From Alicyclobacillus tolerans (lineage in GTDB: Bacteria; Bacillota; Bacilli; Alicyclobacillales; Alicyclobacillaceae), in contig NZ_JXBW01000001.1 of the NCBI RefSeq assembly GCF_001447355.1, positions 300,094 through 364,093 of the forward strand: a stretch of 64,000 nucleotides of DNA. Direction: 5' to 3'. A program made the translations under genes and the position numbers. Positions 18,195-28,162 of this stretch are shown in pieces (position 1 is the stretch's first letter; each line of letters starts with the position of its first letter). The notes beneath the pieces are model-generated. The model was not told the origin of the DNA. It saw nothing but the letters and a program-made list of their open reading frames with translations, and did not search any database.

Positions 18195-19421
18195 TCAATG
18201 GGGGCGTAGTGCCGGAACGTTGATTTCGACAAGAAAGCGTGAGGTCGTCGTCTCGATACGCGCAACGCCGCGCATACGTTGTGCCAAGCGCTCGACAATT
18301 TTCAGCCCGACTCCCCGTTCTGGCGCCTGCCGTCGATCGCCGTCAACGCGACTTCCGACGGCATTCTCCACAAGAAACACAATCCGCCGCCCTTCGCCAT
18401 AAAGCGACCATGACGCCGTGGAGGGCCTCGCCGCGTGATCGATCACGTTTTTGAACAGCGTGCTAATCAGGCGCTCCCATTCTCCTGCAGTTGTCTCGAC
18501 GAACAGTCCTTCGTCCGCAGCGCCAGACACTTCAATGCCAACGCCAGCAGCCACGGCCGTAAAGCGGTCAGCTAATTCATTTGTAATGTCGGAGACGGCC
18601 ACCGGTTCCGTAGGCTGATCCGCGACACCGGATCGGAGCTTGGACAAATAGAGGATGTCAGATACCATTTTTGAAGCTCGTTCCAATTCACGCCTTATGT
18701 CCGCTGCCGTGTGCGGATCGACCCCACGGCTGGCTAACATGGCGTTCGCGGTGGCAATGGGCGTCTGCAATTCATGCGACAGTTCGAGCACCGACTCATT
18801 ATAAGCGGACCAGGTGCGAAACGCCGGTTGCACAAGTCTGCGAGCCAATACTAAGTCCCCCGCAACGGCGAGCAAAAATCCTGCGCCGCCGACAACTTCC
18901 ATCAGGCGAAGCGTGTGGTGAAGCATGGAGCGCTCTTGTGTGATCAAACTGTACATGTACAGGACCACGGTCATCTTCGATGGAGAAGCTAAAGGGTTGT
19001 ACGCCGTCTCCACGACATCGCTTGGCAGCGCGTCAGGGTCGGGAATCGTCAGGGTGTACAGACGGTACGGCTCGCCATTATAGGCAAAGGTGGCGAACTT
19101 GTGCAAAACGGCGACACCGTGAATCACCTCAAACGGCACAGGTGCGTGCGGCGAATGTGCGATCTCGGCACTGCTGCCGACGGCATAATAATAGATACTG
19201 TTGCCGAGGCTGTCGCGCACGGGAGGTCCTTCGCCTTCGCGATACGCGCTGCGGGCTAAGGCCGCTTCTACGGCGGGGACGCTGTTCTCCATCGCCAATT
19301 CGCCGTCGCGAACCAGATCGCTCTGCAATTCGTGATACACGACAATCCCCAACAGCACAAGTAAAAGGCCTGTGCTCATGATGAGCAGGCCCGATATCGT
19401 GACGTACATCCGTCGAAACAT
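18195..19421 (-). CDS. Sensor histidine kinase
   Basis: Membrane histidine kinase of 408 residues. Two membrane helices, at about residues 6-28 and 166-190, enclose a ~135-residue extracellular sensor region rich in acidic and proline residues that I do not recognise. No HAMP domain is clear. The H box is [12 protein letters not shown] with the phospho-accepting histidine. The ATPase part has an N box L-F-K-N-V-I-D-H-A and a G2-like [11 protein letters not shown], but the G1 box (usually D-x-G-x-G) reads E-N-A-V-G-S, so it is degenerate. The start at 19421 lies two bases after the regulator stop, with GGAGGGC as ribosome site. Partner of the adjacent response regulator. Confidence 0.9.
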   Translation of the reverse strand: MFRRMYVTISGLLIMSTGLLLVLLGIVVYHELQSDLVRDGELAMENSVPAVEAALARSAYREGEGPPVRDSLGNSIYYYAVGSSAEIAHSPHAPVPFEVIHGVAVLHKFATFAYNGEPYRLYTLTIPDPDALPSDVVETAYNPLASPSKMTVVLYMYSLITQERSMLHHTLRLMEVVGGAGFLLAVAGDLVLARRLVQPAFRTWSAYNESVLELSHELQTPIATANAMLASRGVDPHTAADIRRELERASKMVSDILYLSKLRSGVADQPTEPVAVSDITNELADRFTAVAAGVGIEVSGAADEGLFVETTAGEWERLISTLFKNVIDHAARPSTASWSLYGEGRRIVFLVENAVGSRVDGDRRQAPERGVGLKIVERLAQRMRGVARIETTTSRFLVEINVPALRPH

Positions 19422-19423
19422 CT

Positions 19424-20104
19424 TTATTCGCCCTCCGGCTGCAAGGCGTAACCTCGTCCACGCACGGTGACAATCGCATTCTTCCAGCCAATGTTCGCGC
19501 ACTTTCGCCGCAGAAAGTAGATATAGGTGTCAAGGGCACTGTCGGCAACCTCTGCATCTGGCCCCCAGACTTTGGCGATGAGTTGATCTCGCGTCATCAA
19601 CTGGTGTTTATGCCGCATCAAGGCCTCCATAAGTGCGAATTCCTTGCTGGTCAACTCAAGAGTCCTGCCCTCGTATTCCAAGCTTCGCGACTTGGTGCGT
19701 AAGGTTGCCTTGCCATGCGTCAACACTTCCTCATCGGACAATGAGGGGGTTCTCCGCACTAACGCACCCACACGCGCCAGTAGTTCATCGGGATGAAACG
19801 GTTTGCCGAGGTAGTCGTCCGCACCCTTATTGAGACCAAACACGCGGTCTTTCGGGTCATTTTTCACCGTCAACATCAAAATCGGCGTCGGGCAACCAGC
19901 CTCGCGCAGTTGGGTGAGGGCTTCAATCCCATCGCCATCTGGCAACATGTAATCGAGCACAATACAGTCATACGCCATGCTCATCCCGTGTTCTACCGCG
20001 TCAAACACCGTTTCGTCGGCATCGACCAGATAGCCGTGCCGCTCGAATAGTGCAACGAGTTCCCGGCGAAGCTGCGGCTCATCTTCGACAACCAACAGCC
20101 TCAT
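19424..20104 (-). CDS. OmpR/PhoB-family response regulator
   Basis: Response regulator of 226 residues. The receiver domain has the acidic pair E-D-E, the phosphorylation site in C-I-V-L-D-Y-M-L-P-D-G-D-G, the conserved threonine (M-L-T-V-K) and lysine (L-G-K-P-F). The C-terminal winged-helix DNA-binding domain has L-T-S-K-E-F-A-L-M-E-A-L-M and V-R-G-R-G-Y-A-L. It is immediately followed by its histidine kinase. In Bacillus the PhoPR pair lies downstream of mdh; here an OmpR-type pair lies upstream of icd instead. Its stimulus cannot be inferred. Confidence 0.93.
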   Translation of the reverse strand: MRLLVVEDEPQLRRELVALFERHGYLVDADETVFDAVEHGMSMAYDCIVLDYMLPDGDGIEALTQLREAGCPTPILMLTVKNDPKDRVFGLNKGADDYLGKPFHPDELLARVGALVRRTPSLSDEEVLTHGKATLRTKSRSLEYEGRTLELTSKEFALMEALMRHKHQLMTRDQLIAKVWGPDAEVADSALDTYIYFLRRKCANIGWKNAIVTVRGRGYALQPEGE

Positions 20105-20163
20105 GGCGTTCCCTCCTCGTCCCTACCTGCGAGTCGGTACGCAACCGGGATCGCAGGCTAGAT

Positions 20164-21165
<1,002 letters not shown>

Positions 21166-21264
21166 TCAAAATTGGCTCAAATAGGCCACCATGCACATTC
21201 ACATGGCAGGCGCTAATCAATGTAAATGACTGCTTATAGTATGCATAAACCCGAGTATGGCAAC

Positions 21265-21298
21265 GCGGAATCCCACTTCCGTCGAAGAGGAATTCCGC
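21265..21298 (-). terminator. Hairpin after pyk
   Basis: Imperfect 15-bp inverted repeat starting GCGGAAT and ending ATTCCGC with loop CGTC, about 50 bases beyond the pyk stop. No U-tract follows, so its activity as a terminator is uncertain. Confidence 0.4.
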
Positions 21299-21349
21299 GC
21301 AATGGTTGGTGGCTCGTGTCGGCCTCGTACCCAAAAGGATGTAAATCCG

Positions 21350-22768
21350 TTACACGGTATGGACCTTCAGGAAGTTGGTCGTCCCGGAGGTGCCAGCCGG
21401 AATACCACCCATGATAATGACCCGATCCCCAGTGTGCACACAGCCTGTTGACAAGGCCCCCTGGATGGAGCCTTCCAGGAGTTCATCGGTGGTTTCGGCA
21501 ATGTCCGGCGCAACAACAGGGTGTACACCCCAGAACACGGTCAGCCTGCGCGCAACGTGATCGTACGGTGTCACGGCAATGATAGGGGACATTGGGCGGT
21601 ACTTGGATACCGAGCGAGCTGTGTGCCCCGATGTCGTTGCCGTGACGATTGCAACGACGTCGAGATCAGCCGCCAAAGTGCGCACCGCATGAGCGAGAGA
21701 ATCAGACACCGATTTGGTGACCTCTGTGCGGTGGCGGTAGGTCACTTCCTCGTGCGCCAAGGCGGCCTCCGCACGCTCGGCGATTTGCGCCATCGTGCGC
21801 ACAGATTCAAGCGGATAGCGGCCGGCGGCCGTCTCACCGCTAAGCATTACAGCGTCTGTGCCATCAAAAATGGCGTTTGCAACGTCACTCGCTTCTGCTC
21901 GCGTCGGCCGCGGGTTGCGCTGCATGGAATCGAGCATCTGTGTGGCGGTGATGACAGGCTTGCCGTACTTGTTACAAAGCGAAATAATACGCTTTTGCGC
22001 CAGCGGTACTTCTTCAGTCGGAATCTCAACGCCAAGATCGCCACGAGCAACCATCATGCCGTCGCTGACTTGGGCGATTTCATCGAGCCGATCCATACCT
22101 TCCTGTGTCTCGATCTTGGAAATGATGTCCGCTTGGTAATTGTGTTGCTCAAGGATTTTGCGCACTTCCAGAACGTCAGCCGCCTTGCGGACAAACGATG
22201 CGGCAATCATGTCGACCCCTTGTTGAATACCGAATACAATATCCGCTTTGTCTTTCTCTGTAACGCCAGGAATGCGCAAGGTGACGCCCGGCACGTTAAT
22301 GCCTTTATTGTCCTTAAGCGTACCGCCATTCGTCACTCGGCAATGAATGTCATGGCCTTTGACAGCCGTGACTTCGAGTCCGATAAGGCCGTCGTCGATG
22401 CGGATGGGCGCGCCCGGATAGACATCATCAACAAGGCCTTCGTACGAAATCCAAACGCGTTCCTTCGTGCCGATTTCAACAGGATCAATCGTCAGCACGA
22501 TCTCGTCGCCGTCCGCCAGTTCCACCTGGCCGCCTTGGATCTTGCCCGTCCGGATCTTGGGCCCTTTAATGTCCAGCATAATGCCGACATGCTTTCCGAC
22601 CTTTGCGGAGGCTTCGCGAATGCGGCGAATCCTTTCAGCGTGTTCATCGTATGTACCGTGAGAGAAGTTCAAACGAGCGACGTCCAGACCAGCTTCGATC
22701 AACTTTGTCAGCGTTTCAAGCGATTCGCTCGCAGGACCAATCGTTGCAACAATCTTGGTTTTTCGCAT
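21350..22768 (-). CDS. pyk: Pyruvate kinase
   Basis: Final glycolytic enzyme, transferring phosphate from phosphoenolpyruvate to ADP. The N-terminus is M-R-K-T-K-I-V-A-T-I-G-P-A-S, and further conserved segments are R-L-N-F-S-H-G, S-K-I-E-T-Q-E-G (catalytic lysine), M-V-A-R-G-D-L-G-V-E-I-P and T-A-T-Q-M-L-D-S-M. At 472 residues it has the core A, B and C domains but lacks the extra C-terminal PEP-utiliser-like domain found in Bacillus/Geobacillus enzymes. It follows accA by 133 bases that hold two hairpins; pfkA, which often sits between, is absent. Confidence 0.97.
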   Translation of the reverse strand: MRKTKIVATIGPASESLETLTKLIEAGLDVARLNFSHGTYDEHAERIRRIREASAKVGKHVGIMLDIKGPKIRTGKIQGGQVELADGDEIVLTIDPVEIGTKERVWISYEGLVDDVYPGAPIRIDDGLIGLEVTAVKGHDIHCRVTNGGTLKDNKGINVPGVTLRIPGVTEKDKADIVFGIQQGVDMIAASFVRKAADVLEVRKILEQHNYQADIISKIETQEGMDRLDEIAQVSDGMMVARGDLGVEIPTEEVPLAQKRIISLCNKYGKPVITATQMLDSMQRNPRPTRAEASDVANAIFDGTDAVMLSGETAAGRYPLESVRTMAQIAERAEAALAHEEVTYRHRTEVTKSVSDSLAHAVRTLAADLDVVAIVTATTSGHTARSVSKYRPMSPIIAVTPYDHVARRLTVFWGVHPVVAPDIAETTDELLEGSIQGALSTGCVHTGDRVIIMGGIPAGTSGTTNFLKVHTV

Positions 22769-22803
22769 GTGAAACCCTCTCTTTGCAGCAAGGTTGTCCG
22801 CCT

Positions 22804-22821
22804 CGACCTCAGGTGAGGTCG
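22804..22821. repeat. Small perfect hairpin before pyk
   Basis: CGACCTC-AGGT-GAGGTCG, a 7-bp stem with four-base loop in the pyk leader region, 36 bases before the pyk start codon on the minus strand. A second hairpin lies just after accA. Confidence 0.4.
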
Positions 22822-22876
22822 CAGCTCACCTAAAAATGGCCGAATGCGGAGTCGACAACAAAGGAAGAAGCGGAAT

Positions 22877-22895
22877 GTCCAGCTCCAGGCTGGAC
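22877..22895 (-). terminator. Hairpin directly after accA
   Basis: GTCCAGC-TCCAG-GCTGGAC, 7-bp stem just after the accA stop. No clear U-tract follows, so it may stabilise the mRNA end or terminate weakly before pyk. Confidence 0.4.
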
Positions 22896-22901
22896 ACCGC
22901 T

Positions 22902-23861
22902 TCACTGCCGTTCGATGTATTCTCCCATATCCCGATACTTATGGTATCGCGCGGCCAGAAGTTCATCAATAGGAATCTGCGAAAGTTCACGTAAAGTTGC
23001 CATGACCTTATCGCGTACCGACTGCACCATAGCCTTAGGATCTTTTTGAGCACCGCCGCGCGGTTCGGCGATCACGCCATCGACAATGCCGAGATCGAGC
23101 AAATCGGCCGCAGTCAAACGCATAACCTCAGCAGCCTTCGGCCCGAGCTTACTGTCCTTCCACAGAATGGCGGCCGCAGATTCGGGGGCAATGACTGAAT
23201 ACCAGGCATAGTCAAGCATGAAAATGCGGTCTGTGATGCCAAGTCCCAGTGCACCCCCGCTGCCTCCTTCGCCGGTCACGATGGAGATGGTCGGCGTCCG
23301 CAACCCGGCCATCTCGAGCAGGTTTTCCGCGATGGCGACGCTCTGTCCGCGTTCCTCTGCCGACATGCCCGCATATGCACCGGGCGTATCGATAAAAAAC
23401 ACCACGGGGCGGCCAAATTTCTCAGCCTGACGCATCAAACGCAGAGCCTTCCGGTAGCCCTCCGGATTTGCCATGCCAAAATTGCGGCGAATGTTTTCCT
23501 TCGTGTCGCGGCCCTTTTGATGCCCAATCACGGTGATGGGATGGCCCGCGACGAGCCCGATGCCGCCTACGATGGTTGGATCGTCCGCAAAATGCCTGTC
23601 GCCGTGCAACTCGAGGAACTCGTCACAAATTCCCTTGATATAGTCGAGCGTCGTCGGGCGGCCAATTTGCCTGGCCAATTGCACGCGCTGCCAGGCGGTC
23701 AAATTGGCATACGTGCTCTCCGTCAACTCTTCGAGCCGCTCTTCCAGCTTCCTTAACTCGCCGTGTAAATCTAAGCCGTTCTTCTCCATGAACGACTTCA
23801 GCTCAGCGATTTTACCTTGAAGTTCGGCTATCGGTTTTTCAAAGTCGAGTTCAGTCGGCAT
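22902..23861 (-). CDS. accA: Acetyl-CoA carboxylase carboxyltransferase subunit alpha
   Basis: Transfers carboxyl from carboxybiotin to acetyl-CoA as a complex with AccD; first committed step of fatty acid synthesis. The 319-residue protein starts with a helical N-terminus (F-E-K-P-I-A-E-L-Q-G-K-I-A-E-L-K) and continues with W-Q-R-V-Q-L-A-R, L-H-G-D-R-H-F-A-D-D-P, the G-R-P-V-V-F-F-I-D-T-P-G-A-Y-A-G block and G-E-G-G-S-G-G-A-L-G. The ATG at 23861 lies inside the end of accD (11-base overlap), with GGGGGTGGG as ribosome site. Confidence 0.97.
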   Translation of the reverse strand: MPTELDFEKPIAELQGKIAELKSFMEKNGLDLHGELRKLEERLEELTESTYANLTAWQRVQLARQIGRPTTLDYIKGICDEFLELHGDRHFADDPTIVGGIGLVAGHPITVIGHQKGRDTKENIRRNFGMANPEGYRKALRLMRQAEKFGRPVVFFIDTPGAYAGMSAEERGQSVAIAENLLEMAGLRTPTISIVTGEGGSGGALGLGITDRIFMLDYAWYSVIAPESAAAILWKDSKLGPKAAEVMRLTAADLLDLGIVDGVIAEPRGGAQKDPKAMVQSVRDKVMATLRELSQIPIDELLAARYHKYRDMGEYIERQ

Positions 23862-24750
23862 CGGCCCACCCCCGAGCTGTATGGATGCGGACGATGGCCG
23901 CCAACGCATCGCGCATTTGCTTGCGGTGCACGACTTTGTCAACCATGCCGTGCTTCAAATTGAATTCGGCTGTCTGAAAGTCATCCGGTAGCTTCTGGCG
24001 CATGGTCTGCTCGACGACACGGCGTCCAGCAAATCCAAACATAGCCCCAGGTTCGGCGATGATGATATCGCCAAGGCTCGCGAAGCTAGCGCTGACGCCA
24101 CCCGTGGTCGGATGTGTGATCACGGAGACAAACAGCACACCACTATCGTGCATCCGGCGCAAAGCGACGCTTGTTTTGGCCATTTGCATCAACGACAAAA
24201 TGGCCTCCTGCATGCGCGCACCGCCTGAAGCCGTAAACAAAATCAACGGCTTGCGTTCGACACACGCCCGTTCCATCGCGCGCGTCAGTTTTTCGCCGAC
24301 AGCCGCTCCCATACTGCCCATCATAAAGCCGGGATCCATGACAGCCATCAAAACTGGCATGCCGTCGATCTCGCCTTTCCCTGTCAGTGCACCTTCCGCC
24401 ATTCCCGTCGCACTTTGAGCCTTCGCCAATTTTGACTCGTATTCAGGAAAACCTAGCGGATTGGTCGACGTGATGCCCGCGTCGAGTTCAATGAATGTAC
24501 CTGCGTCCAGCGTCAACTCGACGCGTGTTCGCGCATCGACGCGAAAATGAAAATTGCACTCCGGACAAGTGTACACGTGCTTTTGTAACTCTTTGGCCAT
24601 CAAAAGATTGCCGCACGCCTCACACTTTTGCACAAGCCCTTTGGGCACGTCGCGCTCGACGACTTCAGGCGGCTTCTGAACAGGTTTGGGTTCGGCAGCC
24701 GTCCCTAGGGTGGCATATTGGCGCCGCCTGTAAAACAGGTCCTTTAACAC
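23851..24750 (-). CDS. accD: Acetyl-CoA carboxylase carboxyltransferase subunit beta
   Basis: Partner of AccA. The N-terminal zinc ribbon is visible as C-E-A-C-G ... Y-T-C-P-E-C-N, followed by the crotonase-like core with F-T-A-S-G-G-A-R-M-Q-E-A-I-L-S-L-M-Q-M-A-K-T and H-P-T-T-G-G-V-S-A-S-F-A-S-L-G-D. Length 299 residues, normal. It overlaps accA and lies 28 bases after a small conserved gene, so the three form one unit. Confidence 0.97.
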   Translation of the reverse strand: MLKDLFYRRRQYATLGTAAEPKPVQKPPEVVERDVPKGLVQKCEACGNLLMAKELQKHVYTCPECNFHFRVDARTRVELTLDAGTFIELDAGITSTNPLGFPEYESKLAKAQSATGMAEGALTGKGEIDGMPVLMAVMDPGFMMGSMGAAVGEKLTRAMERACVERKPLILFTASGGARMQEAILSLMQMAKTSVALRRMHDSGVLFVSVITHPTTGGVSASFASLGDIIIAEPGAMFGFAGRRVVEQTMRQKLPDDFQTAEFNLKHGMVDKVVHRKQMRDALAAIVRIHTARGWADAD

Positions 24751-24778
24751 GACTCCACCTCGTTTTGCAGTGGTTCCA

Positions 24779-24973
24779 TCACAAAGAAGAGTGCAGAATC
24801 TCCTTCAGGATTTCCTGCCCCTCATCCAATTCGCTCTCGGGTATCAAGATTTCGAACTGCTCTTTCGCGCCACGCGCTTGCCTCACTTTGACTAGGAAGC
24901 CCTCTTCCGTCAACTTGTTCCGAATCTGGTCAGCCTGGCGGGCTGTCGGTGCGATGTAGATGACCGTCCACAT
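24779..24973 (-). CDS. Small conserved protein, DUF2007-like
   Basis: Protein of 64 residues starting M-W-T-V-I-Y-I-A-P-T with a ferredoxin-like beta-alpha-beta pattern: Q-A-D-Q-I-R-N-K-L-T-E-E-G-F-L-V-K-V-R, then E-I-L-I-P-E-S-E-L-D-E-G-Q-E-I-L. The alternation of strands and helices and the E-x-L-x-x-E-G-F segment fit DUF2007 (putative signal transducing) proteins; that call is tentative. ATG at 24973 has GGAG upstream. On the minus strand TATAAT lies 43 bases before the start (25018-25023), without a clear -35. Its place before accD is recurrent in Bacilli, but its role is unknown. Confidence 0.75.
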   Translation of the reverse strand: MWTVIYIAPTARQADQIRNKLTEEGFLVKVRQARGAKEQFEILIPESELDEGQEILKEILHSSL

Positions 24974-25138
24974 TCGTTCTTCGCTCCTAGCAAGCAAAAT
25001 GAGAATTCTTGCAAGCATTATATCATGATCAGACAGAGTGGGCTGGCCCCACTCCTTGTCTCTACCATAGCACAATCAGACAAGAGGGCAAGCACGGCTC
25101 GTTTCTACCCTACGACTGTCGACCTCAGCGTATGCCCC

Positions 25139-28100
25139 TTACGACGATTTCTTCGGCGCCTCACGCACACGCACGTTGCCGATGCCAACGACCTCTTCAA
25201 GCAGTGTCACAAGTTCAGGCGTCACCTCGACACGCCAGCGCTCGCCGAGCAGGCGTGTCCGCCTTGCCGTCGCGTCGTATAGCGCCACAGGCGTCACGCC
25301 CGGGAAGCCAGACAAGGCCGCCTGCACGCGACGCAGAGTCGATCCGCCCTTGTTTCCCGCGTAGCGAATATACAAGATTTTTGTTCCTTCGTCAGATATT
25401 GACGGCTGCGCAGGCGGATCGTCCGCTGGAAGTCCAAATCCCAGTGTGAGGCCTGCAAATTGACGAGCTTCCTCGGCCCGTTTCCATGCTTCTTCGAACA
25501 TTTGCTGTTTGGCCGATGGCGCGGCAGCGTCCGGAAAGAATTCATCAAAAGCTCCCGCCAAGAGCAGGCTGTCTAACGCCTTGCGGTTGACCAGGCGCGA
25601 TTGTATGCGCTGGAGAAAATCGACAAGCGACGAAAATGGACGCTCGCGGCGCAGGGCGAGAATGTGTTCGACCGCCGCCTCCCCAACATTGCGAATGGCG
25701 AGCAAACCTGTACGAATGGCGCCGTGCGCATCCACTGCATAACCGCGCTCACTTTGCGCGACCGACGGCGGCAAGATGGCAATGCGATGCCTGCGCGCAT
25801 CCTGCTCATACGTTCGAATCTTGTCTGGTGCGCCCATTGCCATGGTCATCAAAGCAGCCAGAAATTCCGGCAGATGGTGAGCTCGCAGGTAGGCCGTGCG
25901 ATACGCCAGAACCGCATAGGCGGCGGCATGTGAGCGATTGAAACCGTAGTCGGCAAAACGGACGATTAAGTCGTAAACATCATGGGCCGTCGCGGCGTCG
26001 TAACCGTTGCGCAAGCATCCGTCGACAAAGCGCGATCGCTCTTCATCGAGGATGTCCCGCTTTTTCTTGGATACAGCCCGCCGCAACAAATCGGCCTGGC
26101 CGAGGGAGAAACCCGCCATCAAGCTGGCAATTTGCATGATTTGTTCCTGATAGACGATCACGCCGTACGTATCCTGCAAAATGGGTTTCAGATCTGGGTG
26201 CGGGTAGCTCACCGCGACGCGCCCGTGCTTAGCGTCGCAAAACGCTGGGATGTTCTCCATGGGTCCTGGCCGGTTCAACGAGATCACGGCGACGATGTCG
26301 TCGAGCGTCGTCGGCCGCAACTGTTTAAGAACCCGGCGCATGCCTGGCGACTCCAATTGAAAAACGCCGTTGGTCTCCGCGCGCGTCAGCATTTCGTAGG
26401 TCGCGGGATCGTCTGTCGGTATGTGCCGCCAGTCGATCATTTCACCTGTGCGCTCGCGGACGGAACGGATACAGGCGTCGACGAGCGTCAGCGTGCGCAA
26501 CCCGAGAAAATCCATTTTCACGAGCCCCAGAGCCTCGACGTCGTCCATGGCGTACTGCGTCACAGGCGCCCCATCGCCGCCAGGATCGAGCGGAACCCAG
26601 TCGACAAGCGGCCCCGGTGCAATGACCACGCCCGCCGCGTGAATCGAGGTATGATGAGGCAATCCTTCAAGGCGCACCGCGGCGTCGTAAAGGCGCAAGG
26701 CCGCTTCCGCCCCCTCGATGATCCGCTCAAATGAAGGGACCTGCGCGCGTACGGCCGAAAGCGTCACTCCCGGCTGCCCTGGCACCAACTTGCTTAATTG
26801 ATCCACCAGTTGCGGATCAGCCCCCAGCATTCGGCCTGCATCGCGCAAGGCTGCGCGGGCGGCGAGTGTGCCAAACGTACCAATTTGGGCGACGCGATCC
26901 CGTCCGTACTTGTCGACCACATACGAGATGACCTCGCCCCGCCGCTCGTACTCGAAGTCAGTATCGATATCGGGCAGCGAGACGCGCTCGGGGTTTAAGA
27001 ACCGCTCGAAGAGCAGGTGGTTAGCCATCGGGTCGACATCTGTGATGCGCAGTGCGTAGGCGACAAGACTGCCTGCCGCCGAACCGCGGCCAGGCCCTGT
27101 CGAGATACCTCGTTGATGCGCATAGCGAATGAAATCTGCGACAACTAAGAAATAATCGGCATACCCCATGTTGCAGATGACGTCCAACTCGTACTGCAAG
27201 CGCCGTTCGATCTCGCCGTTCACATCGCCGTAGCGCGCGGTCGCACCGACGCGCGCCGCCTCCCGCAAAACGACTTCGCTTGGGCGACCGTCTTTGGTCT
27301 GGTAGCGCGGCATCTGTACCTGGTACAAAGGCAGGTGCAACTTACACTCGTCCGCGATCGCAACGGTGTTTTGCAGAGCCTCGGGCAAATTGGCAAACCG
27401 CCTGGACATCTCGTCAGCGCCGACCAAAGCAAACCGATCGGTCGGCCACATGTCCTCGGCATCGGGGCGGTCGAGAGCGGCATAGGCGCGATGCAACTTT
27501 GCGTCCTCTGGAAAGCGATAACGGGCGTCGTTTGTAGCGACTAAAGGCACATCCCAAAGCTTCGCTGCGCGCAGCAAGCCCGGCAACCCCTGGCGCTCGA
27601 CCATTTTTTGGTGGTCCTGCACATCGATGTACACTTGCCCCGCCGGGCAGGCGCCGAGCAACGTTTGTAACGATCGCTCCGCCACTTGTTCGTCGCCTGC
27701 TGCATATTGCGCCAGCAAGCGGGATTCCCCACCACCGATGAGACAGATCAAATCTGTCGCATGCATGGCGAGTTCGTCCACCCGAATGAACGGCACGGGC
27801 CCATTCGCCTTCGCGCGTGTGACGAGCCGCGTTAAAGCCCGATACCCGGCAAGCCCACGCGCAAGTAGCACAATCGTCTCCAGCTCTCGCCGCCATTCGC
27901 TTCGCGCGCGCGCTACAGGCTCCTCTACCCCTTGCATCCGCAAGTCGATTTGCAGTTGACAGCCAATCACCGGTTCGACGCCTCGCGCCTTCGCCTGACG
28001 GTAGAACGAGACAGCACCGTACATCCCGTTTGTGTCCGTCAGCGCGATTGCCGGCATCTCATACAGGGCAGCTGCCTCGACGAGATCCTCGATGCGCAAC

Positions 28101-28156
28101 AGGCTCTCGCGAAACGAATAGGCACTGTGCACGTGCAGGTGGACGAAGTCAGCCAA
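25139..28156 (-). CDS. dnaE: DNA polymerase III alpha subunit (DnaE)
   Basis: Replicative polymerase of 1005 residues. N-terminal PHP domain (F-V-H-L-H-V-H-S-A-Y-S-F), palm with the catalytic aspartates in P-D-I-D-T-D-F, fingers, thumb and a tandem helix-hairpin-helix region near residues 840-900 (G-L-L-A-I-R-N-V-G-E-A-A-V-E). Two oddities: the second PHP metal motif reads A-L-T-D-T-N-G-M-Y-G, lacking the usual histidine, so PHP is probably inactive; and the stretch after the helix-hairpin-helix is short (about 150 residues) with no obvious OB-fold, ending in a small C-terminal domain. Bacillus DnaE is about 1115 residues. The start ATG is 6 bases after the previous gene. Confidence 0.95.
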   Translation of the reverse strand: MADFVHLHVHSAYSFRESLLRIEDLVEAAALYEMPAIALTDTNGMYGAVSFYRQAKARGVEPVIGCQLQIDLRMQGVEEPVARARSEWRRELETIVLLARGLAGYRALTRLVTRAKANGPVPFIRVDELAMHATDLICLIGGGESRLLAQYAAGDEQVAERSLQTLLGACPAGQVYIDVQDHQKMVERQGLPGLLRAAKLWDVPLVATNDARYRFPEDAKLHRAYAALDRPDAEDMWPTDRFALVGADEMSRRFANLPEALQNTVAIADECKLHLPLYQVQMPRYQTKDGRPSEVVLREAARVGATARYGDVNGEIERRLQYELDVICNMGYADYFLVVADFIRYAHQRGISTGPGRGSAAGSLVAYALRITDVDPMANHLLFERFLNPERVSLPDIDTDFEYERRGEVISYVVDKYGRDRVAQIGTFGTLAARAALRDAGRMLGADPQLVDQLSKLVPGQPGVTLSAVRAQVPSFERIIEGAEAALRLYDAAVRLEGLPHHTSIHAAGVVIAPGPLVDWVPLDPGGDGAPVTQYAMDDVEALGLVKMDFLGLRTLTLVDACIRSVRERTGEMIDWRHIPTDDPATYEMLTRAETNGVFQLESPGMRRVLKQLRPTTLDDIVAVISLNRPGPMENIPAFCDAKHGRVAVSYPHPDLKPILQDTYGVIVYQEQIMQIASLMAGFSLGQADLLRRAVSKKKRDILDEERSRFVDGCLRNGYDAATAHDVYDLIVRFADYGFNRSHAAAYAVLAYRTAYLRAHHLPEFLAALMTMAMGAPDKIRTYEQDARRHRIAILPPSVAQSERGYAVDAHGAIRTGLLAIRNVGEAAVEHILALRRERPFSSLVDFLQRIQSRLVNRKALDSLLLAGAFDEFFPDAAAPSAKQQMFEEAWKRAEEARQFAGLTLGFGLPADDPPAQPSISDEGTKILYIRYAGNKGGSTLRRVQAALSGFPGVTPVALYDATARRTRLLGERWRVEVTPELVTLLEEVVGIGNVRVREAPKKSS

Positions 28157-28162
28157 CGAGAT

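Noticed and set aside
21521..22816. A long (431-residue) plus-strand open frame opposite pyk
   Set aside because: The minus strand codes for an intact pyruvate kinase; the opposite frame is Arg/His/Cys-rich, with no family similarity.
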